Shown: piece after piece, positions 7,928 through 16,600 of the stretch
Position numbering within the stretch: the stretch's first letter is position 1
Layout: every line of letters starts with the position of its first letter
Assembly: GCF_004168035.1 (NCBI RefSeq)
Contig: NZ_SDPU01000020.1
Span: forward strand, 62,001 to 126,000
Length of the DNA stretch: 64,000 nt
Origin: Nocardioides iriomotensis
GTDB taxonomy: Bacteria; Actinomycetota; Actinomycetes; Propionibacteriales; Nocardioidaceae
Reading direction: 5' to 3'
Notes under the pieces: model-generated
What the model saw: only the letters and a program-made list of their open reading frames with translations
Databases searched by the model: none
What the model was told of the DNA's origin: nothing
Made by a program: the position numbers and the translations under genes

Positions 7928-9496
7928 ATGACGCAGCTGGACCTGCCCGACAACGCGCGGGCCCTGCTCGACGCGGTCGTCGCCATCAGCTCCGACATCG
8001 AGCTGCACACCGTCCTCGACCGGATCGTGGTCGCGGCGTGCAAGATCACCGGCGCGCAGTACGGCGCGCTGGGCGTGGTCGGCAACGACCGGACGCTGGT
8101 CGACTTCGTGACGCACGGCCTCGACGACGAGCTGCGCGAGAAGATCGGGGACCTGCCCCGCGGCCACGGCATCCTCGGCCTGCTGATCGACCACCCCGAG
8201 CCGATCCGGCTGGAGCACCTGCAGCAGCACCCGCGCTCCTACGGCTTCCCCGCGAACCACCCGCCGATGGAGTCGTTCCTCGGCGTCCCGGTGCGCATCC
8301 GCGGCACCGTCTTCGGCAACCTGTACCTCACCGAGAAGGACGGCGGCCAGCCGTTCACCGAGACCGACGAGATGCTCGTCGACGCGCTCGCGACCGCGGC
8401 CGGCTTCGTCATCGACAACGCCCGCGCCTACGCACGCAGCGAACGCCGCCGGATGTGGCTGGAGGCGTCCGCGCGCGTCACCGAGGCCCTGCAGCCGCCC
8501 GTGCACGTCGATGCGGCGCTGCGCGACGTGGCGGTCGCCGCCTGCCGGGTCGCCGAGGCCGTCGCGGTGGCGGTGGTGCAGAGCCGTGACGGCGAGCGCA
8601 CCGTGACCGCCGTCGAGGGTCCCGGCACCGACCAGGTGCCGCACGTGCTCGTCGCGCTCGACGGCACGCTGGCCCGCTGCGAGGAGCAGGGGGAGCGGCT
8701 CGTCGTACCGGCGCCGGAGGGGTCGTCCGGCACCGTCCTGCTGGTGCCGCTGCGCGCCCACCTCGCGGCCGCCGGCGTCCTCCTGGTGCTGCTCGCCTCG
8801 GACCGCGGCGCGCTCGAGGGGGAGGAGATCGAGCTGCTCACCTCGTTCGCCGACCAGGCCGGCCTGGCCCTCGACCGGGCCCAGGCGGTGTCGGACCGCG
8901 AGGAGCTGCTGCTGGTCGCCGACCGCGACCGGATCGCGCGCGACCTGCACGACCTGGTGATCCAGCGGCTGTTCGCGACCGGGCTCGGGCTGCAGGGCGC
9001 CAGCCGGATCGCGGGCGACGAGGTGAAGGCCCGGCTGGCCAGCGCCGTCGACGACCTCGACGTCACGATCCGCGACATCCGGTCCACCATCTTCGAGCTG
9101 CAGCACGCCCACAGCGGGTCGCTGCGCGCCGACCTGCGCGGCGTCGTGAAGGAGTACGTCCCGACGCTGGGCTTCACCCCACTGGTGCGCACGACCGGGC
9201 CGCTCGACTCGGCGGTGACCCGCGAGCTCGCCGACCAGGTGCTCGCCGTGCTCCGCGAGGCGCTGTCCAACGTGGCCCGGCACGCCCGGGCCGACGCCGC
9301 CGTCGTGGAGGTCGAGGCGACGGCGCAGGAGCTGATGCTGACGGTGACCGACAACGGCACCGGGCTGCCGGAGCGGCGCGACGAGAGCGGCCTGCGCAAC
9401 GTCCGGCGGCGCGCCTCCGAGCACGGCGGTGCCGCACGGCTCCTCCCGGAGGAGCCGCACGGCACGCGGCTGGAGTGGGTCGTCCCGCTCGGGTGA
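7928..9496 (+). CDS. Two-GAF sensor histidine kinase, DevS/DosT-like
   Basis: A 522-residue soluble sensor kinase with GAF-A (about 20-160), GAF-B (about 175-325), HisKA_3 dimerisation helix with phospho-acceptor His341 in ARDLHDLVIQRLF, and a HATPase domain (about 420-520; DNGTGL, GLRNV). GAF-A closely resembles mycobacterial DosS/DosT, including GILGLLIDHPEPIRL and the NHPPM segment. His111 there appears to match the proximal haem ligand of DosS (from memory), so a haem sensor of O2, NO or CO is likely. TAACCT (7916-7921) ends six bases before the ATG, suggesting a leaderless mRNA. Its partner is probably the DevR-like regulator at 11050-11697. Confidence 0.9.
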   Translation: MTQLDLPDNARALLDAVVAISSDIELHTVLDRIVVAACKITGAQYGALGVVGNDRTLVDFVTHGLDDELREKIGDLPRGHGILGLLIDHPEPIRLEHLQQHPRSYGFPANHPPMESFLGVPVRIRGTVFGNLYLTEKDGGQPFTETDEMLVDALATAAGFVIDNARAYARSERRRMWLEASARVTEALQPPVHVDAALRDVAVAACRVAEAVAVAVVQSRDGERTVTAVEGPGTDQVPHVLVALDGTLARCEEQGERLVVPAPEGSSGTVLLVPLRAHLAAAGVLLVLLASDRGALEGEEIELLTSFADQAGLALDRAQAVSDREELLLVADRDRIARDLHDLVIQRLFATGLGLQGASRIAGDEVKARLASAVDDLDVTIRDIRSTIFELQHAHSGSLRADLRGVVKEYVPTLGFTPLVRTTGPLDSAVTRELADQVLAVLREALSNVARHARADAAVVEVEATAQELMLTVTDNGTGLPERRDESGLRNVRRRASEHGGAARLLPEEPHGTRLEWVVPLG

Positions 9497-9518
9497 GGAG
9501 CCGCGGCGACCGCACTGC

Positions 9519-10337
9519 TCAGACGTCGTCGTCCACGGGGACGACCAGCACCGGCACCTCGGCGTAGTGCAGGACGGCCCGGGTCACCGACCCGAAGCCG
9601 AACCCCTCGAACCGGTGCGTCACCCGCCGGCCGAGCGCCAGCAGCTGGGCGCCCTTCTCGGCCTCCGCGAGCAGCGCCATCGTCGGGTGCTGCGGGGTCA
9701 GGATGGAGCGCACCTCGACGTCGGGGAAGCGCTCGCTCCACAGCGTCACCTCGGAGTCGAACCGGCTGCCGACGTCGGCGCTGTCGTGGCTCTCCTGGCC
9801 GTGCACCAGCACGAGCGGTACGACGAGCCGCTCCGCGCGCCGGAACGCGAGGTGCAGCAGCCGGTGGTGCGCCCGGTCCGGGTCCAGCCCGACGACGATC
9901 GGGAGCTGGGTGTGCTCCTCCTGCTGCCAGCCGCCCGGGACCACCGTGACCGGGACCGGGGACCGGCCGGCCACCGCGACGGCCACGGAGCCGACGAGCA
10001 GCCGCGGGATCACCCCGTGGCCACGCTTGCCGACCACCAGCAGGCGGGCGTCGTCGAGGTGGTGCACCAGCATGTCCTCAGCCCGTCCGTCGTACACCGC
10101 GGTGACGACGTCCTGCCCGTGGATCCGGGAGGTCGCCCGCTCGAGGTCGCTCTGGGCACGGGCGTGGTGCCGGCCGGTCGCCGTCACGACCCGCAGGCGT
10201 GAGCCGACGGTGGCGGCCTCGTGGGCCGCCCATCGCAGCGCGCTGTCGCTGCCCTCGGAACCGTCGACGCCGACGACCACCGACCGGTGGGCCCGAGCCC
10301 ACGGATCGGTGGTCGTCTGGATCTGCGCCGAGGTCAC
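9519..10337 (-). CDS. Tandem universal stress protein (two USP domains)
   Basis: 272 residues with two USP domains (about 10-150 and 155-272), a form common in actinobacterial dormancy regulons. Domain 1 has an intact ATP-binding motif, G-x2-G-x9-G-S, in GKRGHGVIPRLLVGS. In domain 2 the second glycine is valine (GRRVTHRFEGFGFGS), so that site may be weaker. GTG 10337 overlaps the DoxX stop (GTGA), so the two are co-translated from the promoter carrying the box at 11020. An upstream in-frame extension is open but would run through the DoxX gene. Role: ATP-linked stress or persistence signalling (family knowledge); the partner is unknown. Confidence 0.9.
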   Translation of the reverse strand: MTSAQIQTTTDPWARAHRSVVVGVDGSEGSDSALRWAAHEAATVGSRLRVVTATGRHHARAQSDLERATSRIHGQDVVTAVYDGRAEDMLVHHLDDARLLVVGKRGHGVIPRLLVGSVAVAVAGRSPVPVTVVPGGWQQEEHTQLPIVVGLDPDRAHHRLLHLAFRRAERLVVPLVLVHGQESHDSADVGSRFDSEVTLWSERFPDVEVRSILTPQHPTMALLAEAEKGAQLLALGRRVTHRFEGFGFGSVTRAVLHYAEVPVLVVPVDDDV

Positions 10338-10930
10338 CGCAGCACCGGGTGCCGGCGGACCAGGTGGGTCTTCGCCCACGCCTTGCCGGCTCCCCAGGTG
10401 TCGCCGGCCAGCGTCAGGGCGAGCACCACGAGGACGATCGCACCGATCAGGTGGTCGTCGACGACCGGGTTGTTCTCCAGCGGCAGGGACGCGACGTACA
10501 TGAGCATGTAGAGCAGCGCGCCCGCGGCCGCGGCGATCCGCATCCCGACACCGGCGAACAGCGCGGCGCCGATGCCCAGCAGGCCGAGCATGAAGAGCCA
10601 GTCGACCCAGGTCTGCCCGGCCATGTCGTTGAAGATGCTGTGGAACGGGTTGTTCGCGGGGACACCGAACATGAGGAACCCTTCGGTGGGGCTGCCACCG
10701 TTGACCCAGGCGGCCGGACCGAAGCGGTCGAGGGTGCCCTCCTGGTCGTAGCCGGTGTGGAAGCCCAGCGCGAGCAGCTTGTCGAAGAACGCCCAGAGGA
10801 AGGTGACTCCGTACGCGATGCGGAGCACCGCGAGTCCCTGCCGGGCGGTCTCGTGCGTGACGATGTCCTTCTCGACGAGGAAAGCACCCTCGTCGACGGG
10901 TACGTCGTGACGGTGTCGGATGGTTGTCAT
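10334..10930 (-). CDS. DoxX-family membrane protein
   Basis: A 198-residue, four-helix integral membrane protein of the DoxX/DoxD class, whose members relate to thiosulfate:quinone oxidoreductase or act in redox protection in mycobacteria. Features are AVLRIAYGVTFLWAFFDKLLALGF at the first helix, a long outside loop, and helices near 105-125, 130-150 and 160-185. ATG 10930 has AGGAGG nine bases upstream, preferred over a longer in-frame form. It is first in an operon with the USP gene, 90 bases downstream of a DevR-like box. The substrate is not evident. Confidence 0.87.
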   Translation of the reverse strand: MTTIRHRHDVPVDEGAFLVEKDIVTHETARQGLAVLRIAYGVTFLWAFFDKLLALGFHTGYDQEGTLDRFGPAAWVNGGSPTEGFLMFGVPANNPFHSIFNDMAGQTWVDWLFMLGLLGIGAALFAGVGMRIAAAAGALLYMLMYVASLPLENNPVVDDHLIGAIVLVVLALTLAGDTWGAGKAWAKTHLVRRHPVLR

Positions 10931-11019
10931 GGCCTTTCGCCTCCTGGAGTGTCTTTCTGACAGCTCCAGGCTCGTCCGACCCAAGGTCCCTCAGCGAGGG
11001 CCGTGGGGCTCGTCCGGGC

Positions 11020-11033
11020 GGGACCAATGACCC
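11020..11033 (-). promoter_or_regulatory. DevR/DosR-like box upstream of the doxX-usp operon
   Basis: GGGACCAATGACCC (as written on the plus strand) differs by one base from the box at 7435-7448. It lies 90 bases upstream of the DoxX start. A half-matching site, GACCCAAGGTCCC (10978-10990), lies between it and the gene, so this promoter may carry two binding sites, as DosR promoters often do. Confidence 0.58.
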
Positions 11034-11049
11034 CTTCTAGAGCCGCGCC

Positions 11050-11697
11050 CTAGCTCCCCAGCAGCTTGGACGCCAGGACGGCGGCCTGCGTGCGGCGCTC
11101 CAGGCCGAGCTTGGCGAGGATGCTCGACACGTAGTTCTTCACGGTCTTCTCCGCGAGGAACATGCGCTCGGCGATCTGCCGGTTGGTGAGCCCCTCGGCG
11201 ACCAGCGCGAGGATCTTGCGCTCCTGCTCGGTGAGCGACGCGAGCTCCTCGTGCTGCTCGGGGCCGTTGCGCACCCGGTCGAGCACCTTCGCGGTCAGGC
11301 TCGGGTCGATCAGCGACTGGCCGGCCGCGACCCGTCGTACGGCGTCGACGAGGTCGGTGCCGCCGATCTGCTTGAGCACGTAGCCGGACGCGCCGGCGAG
11401 GATCGCCGCGAACAGCGCCTCGTCGTCGTCGTAGCTGGTCAGGATCAGCGCCTTGATGTCCGGGTCGACCGAGCGCACCTCGCGGCAGGTGTCGATGCCG
11501 CTGCCGTCGGGCAGCCGGGCGTCGAGCACCGCCACGTGTGGGCGGAGGGCCGGGATGCGGGCTGCCGCCTCGTGGGCCAGCCCGGACTCGCCGACCACCT
11601 CGATGTCGCCCTCGGCCTCGAGCAGCTCGCGCAGGCCGCGGCGGACCACCTCGTGGTCGTCGAGCAGGAACACACGCAGGGTCTCGCTGTCGCTCAC
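11050..11697 (-). CDS. devR: NarL/FixJ-family response regulator, DevR/DosR-like
   Basis: 215 residues with receiver domain (about 7-125; acidic pair LLDDHE, phospho-acceptor Asp59 in [11 protein letters not shown]) and LuxR-type HTH (about 146-210). The HTH segment [20 protein letters not shown] is nearly the same as mycobacterial DosR from memory, including the Lys and Asn that contact the Dos box, which supports the boxes at 7435 and 11020 as targets. GTG 11697 is chosen because TAGCGT (11710-11705) ends seven bases before it, fitting a leaderless mRNA. It likely accepts phosphate from the kinase at 7928-9496 and activates the PNPOx and doxX-usp units. Confidence 0.88.
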   Translation of the reverse strand: MSDSETLRVFLLDDHEVVRRGLRELLEAEGDIEVVGESGLAHEAAARIPALRPHVAVLDARLPDGSGIDTCREVRSVDPDIKALILTSYDDDEALFAAILAGASGYVLKQIGGTDLVDAVRRVAAGQSLIDPSLTAKVLDRVRNGPEQHEELASLTEQERKILALVAEGLTNRQIAERMFLAEKTVKNYVSSILAKLGLERRTQAAVLASKLLGS

Positions 11698-11743
11698 GGG
11701 GGCAACGCTAGCGCCACGGCCCAGCCGGGGAGGCCGTGACGCG

Positions 11744-12481
11744 TCAGTTGAACGTCGTGGGGTCGACCGCGATCCAGACGTGCTGCGCGGTGGCGACGAC
11801 CCGGCCGTCGGCGTCGTACAACGTGCCGGCGGTGAACGACTTCCGCCCGTCGACGCCCAGGCGTCGGCCCACGACCACGTGCGGCTCACCGACGACCGGG
11901 AGTGCGTCGACGCGGGCGGTCATCCGGCCGAGCACCATCGGCCGGCCCTCGAGGTCCTCGGACCAGCCGCCCACGCAGTCGAGCGCGGCCCAGGCGACCG
12001 CGACCCCGACGTGCTCGACGCTGTCCACCACGTCGCCGTGGTCGGCGAACGCGGCGTGCGGGACCCACAGCGACGCCACCGTGTCGGCCGCGCCGGGGAC
12101 GGGCCCGGGGTAGACCTGCAGGCCGTCGCCGGGTCCGCGGTCCGTCCCGCAGGCGAAGCAGCCGGGGAACGGGTGCTTCCGCAGTCCGGCGTACGACGCC
12201 ATCGCCTCCGCGGCGACGTCGGGCGCGACCGCCTCGACCGTCGGGAGCTCGTCGGGGACGAGCCGGGCCTCCGCGACGACCGCGTCGCCGTCGAGCAGAC
12301 GGGTCGTGGCGCCGTCGGCGGCGACCGCGAGCGCCGTGTCGAGCGGCGGCGGCATCCGTAGGGTGACCTCGACGGCGTGGCCGTCGGTGCCGGCCACCAG
12401 GGCGGCGAGCGAGCCGGCGGTGTAGCCGCCGTTGCCGGAGCGGGCCGGACCGCGGAAGCGGTGCTCGATGGTCAGCGTCAC
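11744..12481 (-). CDS. Hotdog-fold thioesterase-like protein
   Basis: A 245-residue protein of the PaaI/acyl-CoA thioesterase-like hotdog class, probably two hotdog repeats. The C-terminal part contains [20 protein letters not shown] and [23 protein letters not shown], a pattern seen in actinobacterial putative thioesterases; Cys-x2-Cys there could bind metal or be structural. GTG 12481 overlaps the photolyase stop (GTGA), so it is translated from the phr transcript. Why a thioesterase-like protein travels with a photolyase is unclear. The substrate is unknown. Confidence 0.7.
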   Translation of the reverse strand: MTLTIEHRFRGPARSGNGGYTAGSLAALVAGTDGHAVEVTLRMPPPLDTALAVAADGATTRLLDGDAVVAEARLVPDELPTVEAVAPDVAAEAMASYAGLRKHPFPGCFACGTDRGPGDGLQVYPGPVPGAADTVASLWVPHAAFADHGDVVDSVEHVGVAVAWAALDCVGGWSEDLEGRPMVLGRMTARVDALPVVGEPHVVVGRRLGVDGRKSFTAGTLYDADGRVVATAQHVWIAVDPTTFN

Positions 12482-13839
12482 TTCTTGATCTTCTCCAGCC
12501 GGGCCAGGGCCTCCGCGCGCTCCTCGCCGTGGTCGACGATCGGAGCAGGGTAGCCGTCGGGCAGCCCGCCGGGTGCGGAGGCCGGCTCGTGCACGTGCTG
12601 CGGGTCGAGGTGGCGCAGCTCGGGGACCCAGCGCTTGACGTACTCGCCCTGCGGGTCGAACTTCTTGCCCTGGCTGGTCGGGTTGAAGATCCGGAAGAAC
12701 GGTGCGGCGTCGGTGCCGCAGCCGGCGACCCACTGCCAGTTGTGCTGGTTGGAGGCGAGGTCGCCGTCGACGAGCCACCGCATGAAGTGCCGGGCGCCGT
12801 GCTGCCACTCGACGTGCAGGTCCTTGACCAGGAACGACGCCACGATCATCCGCACCCGGTTGTGCATCCAGCCGGTCGCCCGCAGCTGCCGCATCCCGGC
12901 GTCGACGACGGGGTAGCCGGTGCGGCCGCGCTTCCACGCGTCGAGCACCGGGTCCGGGTCGTCGTACTGCATGCGCGCGAACTCGGGCCGGAGGTACTCG
13001 CGCGCTGTCTCCGGCCGCTGGAACAGCACGTCGGCGTAGAACTCCCGCCAGGCCAGCTCCTTGCGGTAGGTGCCGATCGCCTTGCGGGTGTCGCCGGACA
13101 GGTCGGCGAGCATGGTGCGCGGGTGGATCTCGCCCCACTTGAGGTGGATCGACATCCGCGAGGTGGTGTCCTGGTCGGGCCGGTCGCGCCCGGTCTCGTA
13201 GTCGCCGAGGTCGCTCGCGACGTACTCCTGCCAACGCCTGCGGGCGGCGCGTTCGCCGGCCTCCGGCAGCTCGATCCCGTCGGGCAGCGCCGGGTCGGGG
13301 ATGTCGACCCTGTCGTCGAGCGCCAGCCAGTGCACGTCGGTCGGCGGGTCGACCGGCCCGCGCCAGCCGTGCTCGGCCCAGGCGCGGGAGAACGGCGTGT
13401 AGACCTTGTACGGCGAGCCGGACCCGTTGAGCACCCGCCCCGGCGCGACGGCGTACGGCGAGCCGGTCCGCACGAGCTCGATCCCGGCCTCCTCGAGCGC
13501 CTCCCCGACGTCGGCGTCGCGGCGCCGCCCGTAGGGCCCGTAGTCGGCGGCGATGTGCACGCGTGAGGCGCCGACCGCCCGGGCGGCGAGCACGACCTGG
13601 CGGACCGGGTCGCCGCGGACCACGGAGAGACCGGCGCGGCGCTGCCGGAGCGAGGCGTCGAGGGCGCGGAGCGAGGCCGCGAGGTAGGCCCGGCGCGGCA
13701 CGCCGGCCGGTCCCCACAGGGCCGGGTCGAGCACGAACAGGGGCAGCACCCCCTCGGACTCGCAGGCCTCCAGCAGGGCGGGGTTGTCGCCGAGCCGCAG
13801 GTCACGGCGGAACCACATCACGGTGCGCGTGTCGGTCAT
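12478..13839 (-). CDS. phr: Deoxyribodipyrimidine photolyase
   Basis: A 453-residue light-dependent DNA repair enzyme that splits cyclobutane pyrimidine dimers using FADH-. The antenna-binding alpha/beta domain is about 1-130 (VMWFRRDLRLGDNPALLEA) and the FAD-binding helical domain about 200-450, with GRTGYPVVDAGMRQL, WMHNRVRM and SNQHNWQWVAGCGTDAAPFF, closely matching E. coli PhrB. The Trp chain residues of class I CPD photolyases appear present. ATG 13839 is preferred to GTG 13848: CAGAGT (13852-13847) ends seven bases before it, and GGAGG lies too close to act as an RBS. It shares an operon with the downstream thioesterase-like gene. Confidence 0.93.
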   Translation of the reverse strand: MTDTRTVMWFRRDLRLGDNPALLEACESEGVLPLFVLDPALWGPAGVPRRAYLAASLRALDASLRQRRAGLSVVRGDPVRQVVLAARAVGASRVHIAADYGPYGRRRDADVGEALEEAGIELVRTGSPYAVAPGRVLNGSGSPYKVYTPFSRAWAEHGWRGPVDPPTDVHWLALDDRVDIPDPALPDGIELPEAGERAARRRWQEYVASDLGDYETGRDRPDQDTTSRMSIHLKWGEIHPRTMLADLSGDTRKAIGTYRKELAWREFYADVLFQRPETAREYLRPEFARMQYDDPDPVLDAWKRGRTGYPVVDAGMRQLRATGWMHNRVRMIVASFLVKDLHVEWQHGARHFMRWLVDGDLASNQHNWQWVAGCGTDAAPFFRIFNPTSQGKKFDPQGEYVKRWVPELRHLDPQHVHEPASAPGGLPDGYPAPIVDHGEERAEALARLEKIKK

Positions 13840-13886
13840 CGCCTCCACTCTGCCAGCGAGTCCCGGCGATACGTAAGAATGGCCGG

Positions 13887-14570
13887 GTGAGCGACCTGAT
13901 CGACACGACCGAGATGTACCTCCGGACCATCTACGAGCTGGTCGAGGAGGGCATCGTGCCCCTGCGTGCCCGCATCGCCGAGCGGCTGCACCAGAGCGGC
14001 CCGACGGTGTCGCAGACGGTGTCGCGGATGGAGCGCGACGGGCTGCTCACCGTCGAGGGCGACCGCCACCTCGAGCTGACCGAGGCGGGCCACCGGCTGG
14101 CCACCCGGGTGATGCGCAAGCACCGCCTCGCCGAGCGGCTGCTCACCGACGTGATCGGACTCGACTGGGAGCTCGTGCACGCCGAGGCGTGCCGCTGGGA
14201 GCACGTGATGTCCGAGACCGTCGAGCGGCGGCTGGTGGAGCTGCTCGGCCACCCGACCGAGTCGCCCTACGGCAACCCGATCCCCGGGCTCGAGGAGCTC
14301 GGCGAGACGGCCGGCGAGAACTTCATGTCCGACGTGGAGCCGCTCGACGCCGTGGCCGGGGCCGAGGAGACCCGGGTGATCATCCGGCGGATCAGCGAGG
14401 AGGTCCAGAAGGACGAGCACCTGATGGGCGCCCTGCGCCGCGTCGGTGCGCTCCCCGACAAGGTCGTCATCGTCGCCAAGGGCGCCGAGGGCGTGCTGAT
14501 CGGCAGCGGCGGCGAGACCGCCGAGGTCGACCCCGAGCTGGCCTCGCACATGTTCGTGCGCCGCCTCTGA
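13887..14570 (+). CDS. ideR: DtxR/IdeR-family metal-dependent repressor
   Basis: A 227-residue iron-dependent regulator. The N-terminal winged helix (about 1-75; DTTEMYLRTIYELVEEG, recognition region QSGPTVSQTVSRMERDGL) is followed by the metal-binding dimer domain (about 75-140; HRLAERLL, EACRWEHVMSE with typical His, Glu and Cys ligands) and an SH3-like C-terminal domain (about 150-227). It resembles IdeR/DmdR more than MntR because of the SH3 domain. GTG 13887 was chosen by the family N-terminus; AAGAAT ends six bases upstream, so it may be leaderless. It diverges from phr. No iron-uptake gene is adjacent, as expected for a global regulator. Confidence 0.88.
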   Translation: MSDLIDTTEMYLRTIYELVEEGIVPLRARIAERLHQSGPTVSQTVSRMERDGLLTVEGDRHLELTEAGHRLATRVMRKHRLAERLLTDVIGLDWELVHAEACRWEHVMSETVERRLVELLGHPTESPYGNPIPGLEELGETAGENFMSDVEPLDAVAGAEETRVIIRRISEEVQKDEHLMGALRRVGALPDKVVIVAKGAEGVLIGSGGETAEVDPELASHMFVRRL

Positions 14571-14583
14571 CCGGTCTCGACGG

Positions 14584-16494
14584 TCAGCCGCCGCCCTCCT
14601 GGACGGCCACCTCGGTGGCCACGCCCATCACCGCCGACATCGGCGGCGGGTCGTCGGCACCCACGACCATCTCGAGGTCGCCGATCCACGACAGGTTCAC
14701 CGCCACGACCCGGTCGCCGGCCAGGGCGAGTCCGACGGCGTGCAGCCAGGCGGTCCCGCACTCGGTGCACACCTCGGGCGCCGGGCTGCTGAACATCCGC
14801 CACGTCATGTCACCGCGGTCGACGGTGGTCACGGGCTGGTCGGAACAGGCCGCCAGGTCCTCCCGGGCGGCCGTGTAGGCATCGGCCGCGGCGGCCTCGC
14901 TCGGGTACTGCGTGAACGTGGTGATCCCGCGCGCGTTCAGGACGTCGTCCTCGCTGTGTCCGTCGTAGACCTCGACCGTCGCGCCGCGCTCGAGGAACGT
15001 GGCCGGGATGGTCTCCCGGCAGTCGTCGCTGCTGACGTCGGCGCGGGACCGGCTCCACGTCGTGCGGAACTCGGTCAGGTGCTCGAAGTCGGCCTGGGCG
15101 AGCAGGCCCGCCGCGTGCTGCTCGCCGCACCCGTCCGCGGCGAACACGCACATGGCCTGCACGACCGCCCCGACCGCCCCCTCGGCGCGGCCGGCCGCCT
15201 GCCGGATCCCCTGCAGGCTGCCGCCGCCCTCGTTGGCCTCGCTGCTGAGCAGCAGCGCGTTGTTCACCCGGACGGCGACGATGACCTCCATGCCCGGCGG
15301 GTACGAGCCGTCGAGCTCGCTGTACCGGGTGATCGTGTACGACGAGTCGCCGAGCGAGCCGGGCTCGACCGTCGTCACGGTGTCGGGTCCGCCGCCCTCG
15401 AAGGACTGGCGCGGGCAGCCCTCGTAGAGCGTCACGACCCGGGTCAGCTGGTCGAGCGCGTCGGACTCCGACGTGTAGGTAGTCAGCTCGCGCCCGCGGT
15501 AGTCCTCGGGCTGGCTGAACGTGGCGGCGAGCCGGTCCGCGTGGGGAAGGCGCTCGAGCTGCTCGTCGCACGCCTGCATCCCCGTGAACGCCTCCACGTC
15601 CGCGGCCGGTCCCTGCCGCTCCTCGTCGACCCCGGCGTCCGCCGGGTAGCCGTCGGCCAGCGGGAAGCCCGCCGGGATCGCGGTGACCGCGTCCGGGTCG
15701 ACGACCGGGGTCGGGTCCGCCGCGCGGGTCGGGGACGGGCTCGGCGACGGTCCCTGCGAGGCCGGCGGCGGCGCGGGCGCGGTGCGGTCCACGGCGCCGG
15801 TCCCGAAGGCGACCCCGCCCACGACGGCCGCGACCGCCAGGGTGGCGGCCGCGCCCTGCAGCGTCGTGCGGCGGCGACGGCGCGCGTCACCACGGCGGCG
15901 TACCTCGTCGGCGGGGAGCCGGTCCACGGGCACCTCCTCGGGGTCGCGGCGCCGGAGGGTGTCGAAGGGGTCGGCATGGTTGGCACCTCCGGTCCGGGCG
16001 CTGCTGGCAGTGGTGTCGGACAGCAGCTCGGCGAGGGCGGCGCGGCCGCGGGAGAGCCGGGCCTTGACGGTGCCCTCGGTGGCGCCGGTCTCGGCGGCGA
16101 CGGCCCGCACCGGCAGGTCGCAGAGGTGGTGCAGCACCAGGGCGCGCCGCTGCGGCTCGGGCAGCTGCCGGAGCGCCGCGATCACGGCCACCTGGTCGTC
16201 CACCTGCTGCGAGGGCGGTGTCGCGCGGACGGTCGGCTGCAGGGCCCGGTCGGGCGCCCGGCGGCCGCGGAGGGTGCGGCGCCAGCGGCTGACCGCGAGG
16301 CGGTACGCCGTCGTGCGCACCCACGCCTCGGGCGCCTGCGCCTTGTCGAGCCGGCCGCGGTGCGACCACGCCCGCACGAACGCCTCCTGCACGCACTCCT
16401 GCGCCTCGTCGCGGTCGCCGATCATCGCGTGCAGCTGGTGCACCAGGCGCCCGAACGACGCGGCGTAGAAGTCGTCGAACTCCTCCGCGTCCAT
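14584..16494 (-). CDS. ECF sigma factor fused to one membrane helix and an outside domain (copy 1)
   Basis: 636 residues in one frame. Sigma region 2 is about 8-77 (AQECVQEAFVRAWSH, AWVRTTAYRLAVSRWRR) and region 4 about 102-158 (LPEPQRRALVLHHLCDLPVRAVA, GTVKARLSRGR). An Arg-rich stretch (199-209) leads into one helix (211-232), a Pro/Ser-rich linker (239-258) and about 375 outside residues with several cysteine pairs (VCTECG, ADGCGEQ). The positive-inside rule puts the sigma part in the cytoplasm. It could be a membrane-held sigma factor released by proteolysis. A similarly built protein lies at 17898-19742, across the kynU gene. The outside domain is not recognised. Confidence 0.85.
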   Translation of the reverse strand: MDAEEFDDFYAASFGRLVHQLHAMIGDRDEAQECVQEAFVRAWSHRGRLDKAQAPEAWVRTTAYRLAVSRWRRTLRGRRAPDRALQPTVRATPPSQQVDDQVAVIAALRQLPEPQRRALVLHHLCDLPVRAVAAETGATEGTVKARLSRGRAALAELLSDTTASSARTGGANHADPFDTLRRRDPEEVPVDRLPADEVRRRGDARRRRRTTLQGAAATLAVAAVVGGVAFGTGAVDRTAPAPPPASQGPSPSPSPTRAADPTPVVDPDAVTAIPAGFPLADGYPADAGVDEERQGPAADVEAFTGMQACDEQLERLPHADRLAATFSQPEDYRGRELTTYTSESDALDQLTRVVTLYEGCPRQSFEGGGPDTVTTVEPGSLGDSSYTITRYSELDGSYPPGMEVIVAVRVNNALLLSSEANEGGGSLQGIRQAAGRAEGAVGAVVQAMCVFAADGCGEQHAAGLLAQADFEHLTEFRTTWSRSRADVSSDDCRETIPATFLERGATVEVYDGHSEDDVLNARGITTFTQYPSEAAAADAYTAAREDLAACSDQPVTTVDRGDMTWRMFSSPAPEVCTECGTAWLHAVGLALAGDRVVAVNLSWIGDLEMVVGADDPPPMSAVMGVATEVAVQEGGG

Positions 16495-16600
16495 GCCTGC
16501 CCCCCGTCCGGTCGTGCTCGTCGGTCCCGCTCGTCGTGTCGCTGTCTCGGGAGGTCTACGCCCGGGCGGGCGCCGAGGTTGCGCGGGGAGCGGACATTTC

